Source: an uncultured Eggerthellaceae bacterium
GTDB taxonomy: Bacteria > Actinomycetota > Coriobacteriia > Coriobacteriales > Eggerthellaceae
DNA: 8,057 bases
Reading direction: 5' to 3'
NCBI GenBank assembly: GCA_934645125.1
Contig: CAKUDT010000050.1
Span: 1-8,057 of the forward strand
Shown: piece by piece, positions 1 through 5,404 of the stretch
How the letters are laid out: every line of letters begins with the position of its first letter
Numbering within the stretch: the first letter of the stretch is position 1
Made by a program: the position numbers and the translations under genes
The notes under the pieces: model-generated
What the model saw: only the letters and a program-made list of their open reading frames with translations
What the model was told of the DNA's origin: nothing
Database searches by the model: none

Positions 1-399
1 ATAACCATTATTGCCTGCATTGCCTTGAGTGCTCTCACTAACATCTTGGCTGGCAGCGTGAGCGCCGATTTTGAATGCTTGCCAGCGATAGAAATCGCCG
101 GCATCTGCGTTACAACAACTGCCGCAATGCTCATTATTGTTGCTTTCGTTCAGCCGTTTCTGATCAAATTTGGCAATGTGGCGGGCGTGCGATATGCCAT
201 GATTGCGTTTTTCGTTTGCGCTTTCGCGGTCTTCGGCTGCATCAACTACCTGGTGCCATCTGACTTCTTAGCAGTTGCTGGCCAGTGGATGGACGAAAAC
301 ATTGAGCTTTTCGTTATTATATGCGCTGCCGTAGCGCTGGCCTCTTATGCAACAAGCGGCGCCGTAAGCCTGCGCATCTACCAGCGCAAAGACCTGTAA
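1..399 (+). CDS. ABC-2 type transporter permease, C-terminal part
   Basis: The frame is open from the first base of the window, so the gene is cut by the window edge; only the last 132 residues are seen. It is strongly hydrophobic, with about four membrane-spanning stretches. The second is followed by PFLIKFGNVAGVRYAM, which resembles the 'P-hydrophobic-KFG...R' region of ABC2_membrane_5-type permeases. The C-terminus SLRIYQRKDL matches the usual ending of that family (S-x-x-IY-x-K/R-K-E/D-F/L). Such proteins are the membrane half of an ABC exporter; the ATPase gene would be expected upstream, outside the window. The TTG at 25 is not taken as a start because the reading frame continues through it. 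The gene ends 23 bp before the converging YolD-like gene. The substrate cannot be judged. Confidence 0.75.
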   Translation: MTIIACIALSALTNILAGSVSADFECLPAIEIAGICVTTTAAMLIIVAFVQPFLIKFGNVAGVRYAMIAFFVCAFAVFGCINYLVPSDFLAVAGQWMDENIELFVIICAAVALASYATSGAVSLRIYQRKDL

Positions 400-422
400 C
401 AAGACCTGTGGCGGATTACGTT

Positions 423-917
423 CTACCAGTCTTTGAAGTCCTCGAAGTCGTCAAACGCCTCATATTCATCGAAGCTCTCGCCTGTGGGGAACACCATTTC
501 TTCCAGCTCGATGGGAATTCCCCGGTCGATTTCCTCGATGTGCGCCGCCATAGCGCGCGCAGCATTTTGCACCGAAGCATCGTAGCCTGTTAATGCTGCA
601 AACGGTGCGAACTGCGCCGCCCTATCGCGCAGCGGCATGGCAGGGCGCAACGATTTCGGGCGCGACAGATTGATAATGTCGTCGTATTTACCAGGCATTT
701 CGCCGCAAGCGAGCGCGGCACGGGCGGGTGCGGCGCTGACGGGCGCCGCGGCGGATTGCGTGTCCGCAGAAGTGGCAGATTGCCCAACGCCCTCTTCCAC
801 AAGCGTCCACTGCAGTCCGAACGCGCTCATGCTTGTTGAATCGGAGGCTTCTTGATCAGCAGAAGAGTCACGCTCCGCATCCGCTGCGGCCGAAAGCATT
901 TTTCCAAGCGAGCTCAT
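423..917 (-). CDS. YolD-like protein, partner of the Y-family polymerase
   Basis: A 164-residue protein. Residues 74-140 carry the recognisable YolD-like core: KYDDIINLSRPKS, then MPLRDRAAQFAPFAALTGYD. These small proteins are typically encoded just downstream of Gram-positive UmuC/UvrX-like polymerases and are thought to act as an UmuD-like accessory; that role comes from family knowledge, not from this sequence. The start ATG (917-915) overlaps the polymerase stop as ATGA, so translation is probably coupled. The first 70 residues are an Ala/Ser-rich extension that is absent from compact family members, which begin near the MPGKYDD position, so an internal start at residue 74 is possible. 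The C-terminus is very acidic and aromatic (EYEAFDDFEDFKDW). Confidence 0.8.
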   Translation of the reverse strand: MSSLGKMLSAAADAERDSSADQEASDSTSMSAFGLQWTLVEEGVGQSATSADTQSAAAPVSAAPARAALACGEMPGKYDDIINLSRPKSLRPAMPLRDRAAQFAPFAALTGYDASVQNAARAMAAHIEEIDRGIPIELEEMVFPTGESFDEYEAFDDFEDFKDW

Positions 918-2812
918 GCGTTGTGGCCTCCAATCTGGTTGTTTCGCTGACGCGCCGTGGCGCCTTCTTGCAAACTTACCGCTCGAAGCACGGCGTTCTT
1001 GCCAAATTTGTTGCGCACGTCCAACACAGCATCGTGCAAGAAGCGCTCTTTCTCAAGCAGAGCAGCTTCCGAAGGAGAAGGGTTCGCAGGGCGAGCGTCC
1101 GCAACGCCTGCCCCGCATTCCGCTCCAACGGGCGCACCAGCCGTCCCGCCCGCCGTGCCGCGATGAGTTCCCGCGGCGCCAGCAGTTGCGACGCCTGCGC
1201 CGGCAGATGACGCTCCCGCTTCCTCTTCCCAGTCGAAAAGCGACATCTGACCATGGCTTTTCTCCTGTTCGGCGATCTCTTTTGGCACCACGCGTTCGGC
1301 ACTCAAGTTTATGCGACGTACCAGCAACTTCGGATTCACCGAGCGATCGTAGAGCTCCAAAATCGCTTTCGTGATGATGCGCGACGACGCCGTATATTCC
1401 TCTAAATTCACCGTTCCATGAGCATGCTGGGGCACTTCCCAACCGTATCGATCGAAAGTGACGGGGCCCGCATACGCCGCAGCAAGCGCCCCGTCTTCCA
1501 AGCACGAACGATCATAGCCAACCGTCAGCGTGAGCTTATCGGTTACCAACCCCTCTGCCAACAGGTCAAACGCAAGCGCATCGGCCATTTCCCGCACCAC
1601 CAAGCGCGCAGCCTTCGTGCTGTAAGCATGTTGAAGCACTTGCCCCGACGCCTTGCAATTAACCGCTGGCTTGTACTCTTTGATTTCGCGCATGGTCACC
1701 GGCTCGTATCCCCACGCGTGATCGATCAAAAGCTCGGCGTTTTTCCCAAACAGCTTGAACAGCAAATCTTCATTGAGTTTATCGCCGCGCCCGCCCAGCG
1801 AGCAGCGCGCAACATCGCCCATGGTGAACATACCGTTCGCTTCAAGCTTGCGTGCGTATCCCCTGCCCACGCGCCAAATATCCGTAAGCGGACGATGCGG
1901 CCAAATGCGTTCTTTATACGTTTGCTCGTCAAGCATCGCAATGCGAACACCGTTCTCATCAGGTTCTTCATGTTTAGCCAGAACATCAAGGGCAACTTTC
2001 GAAAGAAAGAGGTTCGTGCCGATTCCCGCTGTTGCGGTAATGCCCGTTGTCTGAAAAACATCGGAGACTACCGTAGAAGCAAGCGTTTTGATATCCATCT
2101 TGTGAACGTTTGCATACTTCGATGCATCAATAAACACTTCATCGATGGAATACACGTGGATGTCCTCGGGCGAGAAATATTTCAGATATACCTGGTATAT
2201 TTTCGTTGAGATTTCGATATATTTCGCCATGCGCGGGCGCGCAATAAGAAAGTCCAGCTCAACTTCGGGGCTTTGCTGCACTACGGCATCATCGAACGAA
2301 GCGAACGTGAAAAGCGACTGCTCGAACGCACGATACTTCTCAAGATCGCGCCCCGTGCAGTCGTCCTCGAAAAGATGGGGGCTCTGAAAGCTCTGATTGC
2401 CGGAACCTTCGGAATCAAAATCGCTCTTGTGAGCGCAAGATGCCACGTTGTTCCTCCCATCGGAGGCTGCAAGGCATGCGTTCGTATGTGATGCTGATCG
2501 CGCGACAGCCCACGCATCCGAATGCGCCCCCGCGCGCGCATTTAGGGACGCCCCCGCACGCGCACGACGAAGGGCCTGAAGCCGCTCCGCGTTCACCTCG
2601 CGCACCTGACGCACCGCCTCGAAAAGGCGTGCGCGACCGCCCACGCCATACGCTTTAAGCGAGGGAGAAACGGCCAGGCAGATGGTCTTTTCCGTGCGCC
2701 GCGCATCCGCAACCACCAAATTAGTCGTGAGCGGATTAAGCCCCCTATCTGCGCATTCAACCGATGCATAGAAGGATTTCAAGTCAATTGCTATGTACTT
2801 ATACTCGAACAT
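914..2812 (-). CDS. Y-family translesion DNA polymerase (UmuC/UvrX-like)
   Basis: A 632-residue error-prone DNA polymerase that would insert nucleotides opposite damaged template bases. The N-terminal catalytic motif IDLKSFYASVEC contains the first metal ligand D10. The second catalytic motif YSIDEVFID has D224 and E225, and GIGTNLFLSKVALDVLAK (263-280) is the conserved palm region after it. QMSLFDW (522-528) fits a beta-clamp-binding QxxLF motif. The conserved tail KFGKNAVLRAVSLQEGATARQR is intact. All catalytic residues seen are present, so it should be active. Unusual features are an extra Ala/Ser/Asn-rich segment at about residues 80-177 between the fingers and the catalytic DE motif, and a Gly/Ala/Thr-rich linker at 531-580. 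It is the first gene of an operon with the YolD-like gene. The ATG at 2812 sits inside a LexA box and has no clear Shine-Dalgarno sequence. Confidence 0.93.
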   Translation of the reverse strand: MFEYKYIAIDLKSFYASVECADRGLNPLTTNLVVADARRTEKTICLAVSPSLKAYGVGGRARLFEAVRQVREVNAERLQALRRARAGASLNARAGAHSDAWAVARSASHTNACLAASDGRNNVASCAHKSDFDSEGSGNQSFQSPHLFEDDCTGRDLEKYRAFEQSLFTFASFDDAVVQQSPEVELDFLIARPRMAKYIEISTKIYQVYLKYFSPEDIHVYSIDEVFIDASKYANVHKMDIKTLASTVVSDVFQTTGITATAGIGTNLFLSKVALDVLAKHEEPDENGVRIAMLDEQTYKERIWPHRPLTDIWRVGRGYARKLEANGMFTMGDVARCSLGGRGDKLNEDLLFKLFGKNAELLIDHAWGYEPVTMREIKEYKPAVNCKASGQVLQHAYSTKAARLVVREMADALAFDLLAEGLVTDKLTLTVGYDRSCLEDGALAAAYAGPVTFDRYGWEVPQHAHGTVNLEEYTASSRIITKAILELYDRSVNPKLLVRRINLSAERVVPKEIAEQEKSHGQMSLFDWEEEAGASSAGAGVATAGAAGTHRGTAGGTAGAPVGAECGAGVADARPANPSPSEAALLEKERFLHDAVLDVRNKFGKNAVLRAVSLQEGATARQRNNQIGGHNA

Positions 2813-2819
2813 ATGTTCT
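2806..2819. promoter_or_regulatory. LexA (SOS) box over the polymerase start codon
   Basis: The sequence CGAACATATGTTCT contains a perfect 12-bp palindrome GAAC-ATAT-GTTC (2807-2818). It agrees with the Gram-positive/actinobacterial LexA consensus CGAACNNNNGTTCG except for the last base. The ATG of the polymerase lies within it, so LexA binding would cover both the predicted transcription start and the start codon. This implies induction of the polymerase and YolD-like genes by DNA damage. Confidence 0.8.
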
Positions 2820-2821
2820 TA

Positions 2822-2849
2822 TTATTACATATGAAACGACTTGCTTCAA
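2822..2849 (-). promoter_or_regulatory. Predicted promoter of the polymerase operon
   Basis: On the minus strand TTGAAG (2849-2844) is followed after 16 bp by TAATAA (2827-2822); shifting by one base gives AATAAT with a 17-bp spacer. Transcription would begin around 2815-2812, at or just before the ATG, giving a leaderless or nearly leaderless mRNA. This agrees with the absence of a ribosome binding site upstream of the start codon. Confidence 0.5.
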
Positions 2850-2880
2850 GAGGCACCTTGCTCAATCCATCAATGAAACG

Positions 2881-2923
2881 GGGGACGGAGGTTTGTTCCA
2901 AATTGGAACAAACCTCCGTCCCC
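2881..2923. repeat. REP-like perfect inverted repeat (21-bp arms)
   Basis: Arms 2881-2901 and 2903-2923 are exact reverse complements around a single base. They start and end GGGGACGGAGG / CCTCCGTCCCC. It lies between two divergent genes, is outside any reading frame, and is not followed by a T-tract in either direction, so it is a poor terminator. Its G-rich ends and tight hairpin form resemble repetitive extragenic palindromes. No second copy occurs in this window. Confidence 0.75.
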
Positions 2924-2971
2924 TGCTCCATTGCGTGACAAAGCCAATTTAGTCTCAAGGAGAGCGTTATT

Positions 2972-2996
2972 GGTTGTCTATTCTTAATAGACAACC
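2972..2996. repeat. Perfect inverted repeat, candidate operator
   Basis: GGTTGTCTATT (2972-2982) and AATAGACAACC (2986-2996) are exact reverse complements around CTT. The 25-bp dyad lies 39 bp upstream of the lipoprotein start codon and directly touches a second palindrome. Its size and symmetry suit a dimeric repressor such as a TetR-type regulator, but it could also fold as an RNA hairpin in the leader. No regulator gene is adjacent in the window. Confidence 0.55.
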
Positions 2997-3013
2997 TTGC
3001 ACATATGTGCAAG
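2996..3013. repeat. Perfect 18-bp palindrome ahead of the lipoprotein gene
   Basis: CTTGCACATATGTGCAAG is fully self-complementary. It shares its first base with the preceding dyad and ends about 10 bp before the ribosome binding site of the lipoprotein gene, so it is placed to act as an operator or a leader hairpin. Confidence 0.55.
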
Positions 3014-3034
3014 CGCCAACCGAAAGGAGAATCA

Positions 3035-3715
3035 ATGCTCACACGTAGGAATTTCATCGGCGCCTTGGGCGTCGCTTCAGCAGGCATCGTTCTTGGACTC
3101 CCAGGCTGCGGCCCAACCGCTTCCAAGACACCAACTTACGGACTGAACGACACCGTTTCTTCCGATATTATTGATTTTACTCTGCATCGCGCCACACTGG
3201 CCTACTATGCAGACGGCAGCACCACCAGGTCAGTGAGAACCGGCCAGATCACCAATGCAGATACCGTGTACTTGCCAATAGAGAGCGAAAGCGAAAGCCT
3301 TCTACCCTACGCTGCCAACAAGGGACGCGTCCTGATCTGTCTGGAGTTCGCCGTTAGGAACAACGACCGCGCCAAGCTGAGTATCTGCGACCCTTTCTCA
3401 GGCTGGCTGCGTAGAGACATAACCGCCACTTATCAGGGCAAAGACTATATCGTGAATTCATACGACTTGAAACATACTGGCGGCAACACGAGCGAAATCG
3501 GCCTACATCATTCAATCTACAGCAAAGATGAAGGTGCCACCTGGTTCACCGATAGCCTCGATGCTTACTTGCTGGACGCGAACGACAGTGTCACTTTAAG
3601 GTTGGTATGCATTGCTGGCTTTGAGCCGACAAGCCTCGCCGACGCATATCAACTCAAAGTGGATATCCTTAACTCGAAGAATGAATCCGACCAATTCGTA
3701 TTCGAAATCAGTTAG
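3035..3715 (+). CDS. Tat-exported lipoprotein of unknown function
   Basis: A 226-residue protein. The start at 3035 is chosen over an in-frame ATG at 3005 because AAAGGAGA (3023-3030) lies at ribosome-binding distance and because the signal peptide then begins correctly. TRRNFIG at residues 3-9 is a twin-arginine motif, followed by a hydrophobic stretch and the lipobox LPGC with Cys25 as the lipidation site. The mature protein should be anchored to the outer face of the cytoplasmic membrane. The rest is polar and probably all beta; RVLICLEFAVRNNDRAKLSI resembles the first strands of DUF4352-like immunoglobulin-fold lipoprotein domains, but I do not recognise the family. It is transcribed divergently from the polymerase operon, with two abutting palindromes in front of it. 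Nothing links it functionally to the polymerase. Confidence 0.8.
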   Translation: MLTRRNFIGALGVASAGIVLGLPGCGPTASKTPTYGLNDTVSSDIIDFTLHRATLAYYADGSTTRSVRTGQITNADTVYLPIESESESLLPYAANKGRVLICLEFAVRNNDRAKLSICDPFSGWLRRDITATYQGKDYIVNSYDLKHTGGNTSEIGLHHSIYSKDEGATWFTDSLDAYLLDANDSVTLRLVCIAGFEPTSLADAYQLKVDILNSKNESDQFVFEIS

Positions 3716-3951
3716 GCCAGGTAACCGGACAGTCGTCTTTTGAATGGAGTCGTCCCTCTTCGTCTCGGCTCTATTCTCAAAATGCGTTTTAGTCTGACAT
3801 ACCTCGTCCTCGCCTTTCTGCTGAGTAACAATCGCCTATACCAAGAACATTGGGTTACCGCCCTCTTGAGTACCCAACGGTGCAGTTTACTACTCGGCTG
3901 AGTGAGCGCAAGATTGCAACGAATCAGGCCCATCTTGTCGGAAAATGGGCG

Positions 3952-4124
3952 CGAATGCGCAAAATATTCCTGTTCGGGGCAGGTTCAAGTGGTGTCAACC
4001 CTCGTTCAGCTGATGCTTGCAGTGCGCGACCTGGGCTTTTGCGGATCAGTGACAGCTTAGACAGCGCGATATGGACCGAAAGCACTCCCCGAGGTGCTCC
4101 GAACGGGAATATTTTGCGCATTCG
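3952..4124. repeat. Inverted repeat 1: 25-bp arms around 123 bp
   Basis: The arm 3952-3976 (begins CGAATGCGCAAAATATTCC) and the arm 4100-4124 (ends GGAATATTTTGCGCATTCG) are complementary at 24 of 25 positions. Just inside the right arm is a short hairpin (AGCAC 4081-4085 with GTGCT 4094-4098). The whole could be a small non-autonomous mobile element or a structured RNA. No flanking target duplication was obvious. Confidence 0.6.
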
Positions 4125-4233
4125 GGCGGAAAAAACGACAACATGCCGCCGAGGAACCCGAAAGGGACGCCTGAACCAAAAGCCAACGCGCCACGAATCC
4201 AAGCGCGCAGCGAACTCCCGACACACAGACCCT

Positions 4234-4362
4234 CAGGGGGCGTCCGCCGACAAAGGTCGAGCCGAACTGCGATGCTTTGGATAAGTTGAGCGAGTTGCGG
4301 GTGAAGTGAAGCATTATCCAAGCGGAGTCGTGAGGCGAGCCCTTGCCGACGGGCGCCCCCTG
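4234..4362. repeat. Inverted repeat 2: 20-bp GC-rich arms with an inner dyad
   Basis: The arms 4234-4253 and 4343-4362 match at 17 of 20 positions when one is reverse-complemented (core GGGGGCG / CGCCCCC). Inside them TTGGATAA (4277-4284) pairs with TTATCCAA (4314-4321). The overlapping ATGCTT (4272-4277) can pair instead with AAGCAT (4309-4314), giving two competing inner stems. There is no reading frame of note inside. Confidence 0.5.
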
Positions 4363-4397
4363 GATTGATGAAGGGTGGCAGGGTTTCCCGCCCTGAC

Positions 4398-4511
4398 AAA
4401 AACGACCCATTTTTCTGTGGGTTTGCCCTGGCTTACTTTTTTACGACCTGGGAAAATGCCGATTTTCAACGACCGCAAAGAAGAAAATCCACCGAAAAGT
4501 GGGTCGTTTTT
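4398..4511. repeat. Inverted repeat 3: 23-bp arms starting AAAAACGACCCA
   Basis: The arms 4398-4420 and 4489-4511 match at 21 of 23 positions. The outer ends are AAAAACGACCCA and TGGGTCGTTTTT, which gives an A-tract/stem/T-tract layout on both strands like a bidirectional terminator, but with 68 bases between the arms. An inner hairpin GAAAAT/ATTTTC (about 4452-4467) would shorten the loop. Confidence 0.55.
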
Positions 4512-4514
4512 ATC

Positions 4515-4540
4515 ATGCCGCCCGCATCGTTGGGCGGCAT
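4515..4540. repeat. GC-rich hairpin immediately after inverted repeat 3
   Basis: ATGCCGCCC (4515-4523) and GGGCGGCAT (4532-4540) are exact reverse complements around an 8-base loop. No T-tract follows on either strand, so it is not called a terminator. Confidence 0.5.
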
Positions 4541-4635
4541 CGCGTCAGAAAACATCTTAACCTGGACTGCACACCACAGCGGAGCACACAAAAACCCGAG
4601 ATACACAGGGCACCACGGGTTTCTGATGCTCGAAA

Positions 4636-4666
4636 TGTTGACAAAAGGTGGGGTAATTTGTCAACA
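4636..4666. repeat. Inverted repeat TGTTGACAAA / TTTGTCAACA
   Basis: Ten-base perfect arms (4636-4645 and 4657-4666) surround an 11-base G-rich loop. A looser stem AAACCCG (4592-4598) with CGGGTTT (4616-4622) lies just before it. It sits about 150 bp upstream of the AbiE start codon, close to where the base composition turns AT-rich, so it might mark a boundary of the acquired segment; this is inference. Confidence 0.45.
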
Positions 4667-4769
4667 ACAGTCCCCCGATAATCCCCGGTTTCCATATCCG
4701 ACAATTCATCATGCGTAATATAGTAAGTAAGTAGATAGGTATATCAACAAAAGCATAGTAAGAGGATGC

Positions 4770-4798
4770 TTTATTTCCTCCACTTAATTGACTATAAT
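4770..4798 (+). promoter_or_regulatory. Predicted promoter of the abiE operon
   Basis: A consensus -10 box TATAAT (4793-4798) lies 27 bp before the AbiEi start. A weak -35 (TTTATT, 4770-4775) is 17 bp upstream. A direct repeat ATAGTAAG (4720-4727 and 4755-4762) and a short dyad GAGGA/TCCTC (4762-4766 and 4776-4780) lie in or just before the promoter. AbiEi antitoxins are known to repress their own promoters through repeats in this position, so these are candidate operator elements. Confidence 0.55.
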
Positions 4799-4819
4799 GC
4801 AATTTCGAGGTGGAAATCG

Positions 4820-5404
4820 ATGATAAAAACGCATAGCATGCTCGTAGACGAGCTATCGCACTACGGGGCGCCAAACAACAAAATAATGCGAATGATTGAA
4901 GCAGATGAGCTTATTCCGCTTAACCGTGGTATTTACGAAACGGATCCTTCTGTCTCTCCAGTCTGCCTTGCCGCGAGTATATACGGACCATCATATGTTT
5001 CGTTTGAGTATGCGCTGTCTTTCTATGGACTTATTCCGGAACGCGTTTCAACGGTTACAAGCGCGACATTCGAAAAGAACCGCCGCAACACGTTTACGAA
5101 TGCATTTGGCGCTTTCTCTTATCGAGACGTGCCATCGGCCGTCTTTCCTCTGGGGCTTCGGATTGAGACAGAAGGCGACTACGCATTCCGTATCGCAAGT
5201 CCAGAAAAAGCGCTTTGCGATCAGCTTTATAAGGCAACCCCTGTTGGAAGTATGAAGCAGTTACGCGATCTTCTCTTTGCCGATTGGCGTATAGAAGAAA
5301 CCGCCTTTTGTACACTAAATACACAATTGTTGTTGCAGCTTGCGCCGCAGTATCGTCGAAAGAACCTACGTATGCTTTGTAAGCTTCTCGAAAAGAGGAA
5401 GTAA
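4820..5404 (+). CDS. abiEi: AbiEi antitoxin of a type IV toxin-antitoxin system
   Basis: A 194-residue protein. The start at 4820 is preferred over an upstream in-frame ATG at 4766 because GAGGTGG (4807-4813) is correctly spaced and the consensus -10 box lies between the two. The N-terminal winged-helix part has YGAPNNKIMRMIEADELIPL followed by NRGIY, the usual AbiEi pattern of a short helix-turn-helix plus 'L..l.rGiY'. The C-terminal part has YVSFEYALSFYGLIPERVST and AFRIASPEKALCDQLY, both typical of the AbiEi domain. The family neutralises AbiEii without a stable complex and represses the operon. Its stop overlaps the toxin start by one base (TAATG). Codons are noticeably more AT-rich than in the polymerase operon. 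Confidence 0.9.
   Translation: MIKTHSMLVDELSHYGAPNNKIMRMIEADELIPLNRGIYETDPSVSPVCLAASIYGPSYVSFEYALSFYGLIPERVSTVTSATFEKNRRNTFTNAFGAFSYRDVPSAVFPLGLRIETEGDYAFRIASPEKALCDQLYKATPVGSMKQLRDLLFADWRIEETAFCTLNTQLLLQLAPQYRRKNLRMLCKLLEKRK

Larger units (their letters stand above)
3716..4765. other. Long intergenic region rich in inverted repeats, no convincing gene
   Basis: No open frame here has recognisable protein sequence combined with a ribosome binding site; the open frames are low-complexity or mirror each other on opposite strands. From 3716 to about 3950 only a small interrupted hairpin is visible (TTGGGT 3850-3855 with ACCCAA 3872-3877). From 3952 onward come three large imperfect inverted repeats and several short hairpins, listed separately. 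The last part, from about 4690, is AT-rich leader sequence of the AbiE operon. Confidence 0.6.

Noticed and set aside
1418..2209. A 263-codon open frame on the plus strand
   Set aside because: It lies antisense inside the polymerase, whose catalytic motifs are clear on the minus strand, and it has no recognisable protein features.
2807..3013. The similar ACATATGT cores of the LexA box and the 18-bp palindrome, considered as two LexA sites
   Set aside because: The second has GCAC/GTGC half-sites instead of GAAC/GTTC, so it does not fit LexA.
3712..3933. A minus-strand Arg-rich frame of 73 codons, considered as a transposase remnant
   Set aside because: Basic composition only; no motif of any transposase family could be identified.
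3850..4284. A plus-strand frame of 144 codons through inverted repeats 1 and 2
   Set aside because: It crosses both inverted repeats, has no ribosome binding site, and its composition (Arg/Pro/Ser-rich) matches what the opposite strand also gives.
4046..4410. Two overlapping minus-strand frames of 117 codons each
   Set aside because: Two different frames of equal length over a repeat-rich segment, with no family resemblance, indicate chance openness.
4515..4540. GC-rich hairpin considered as a Rho-independent terminator
   Set aside because: No T-tract follows on either strand and no gene ends nearby.
3952..4540. Series of inverted repeats considered as integron attC sites or a CRISPR array
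   Set aside because: No attC core sites (GTTRRRY/RYYYAAC pairs) were seen, and there are no regularly spaced identical repeats.
4365..4718. A plus-strand frame of 117 codons
   Set aside because: It spans inverted repeat 3 and the following hairpins, and its translation looks random.
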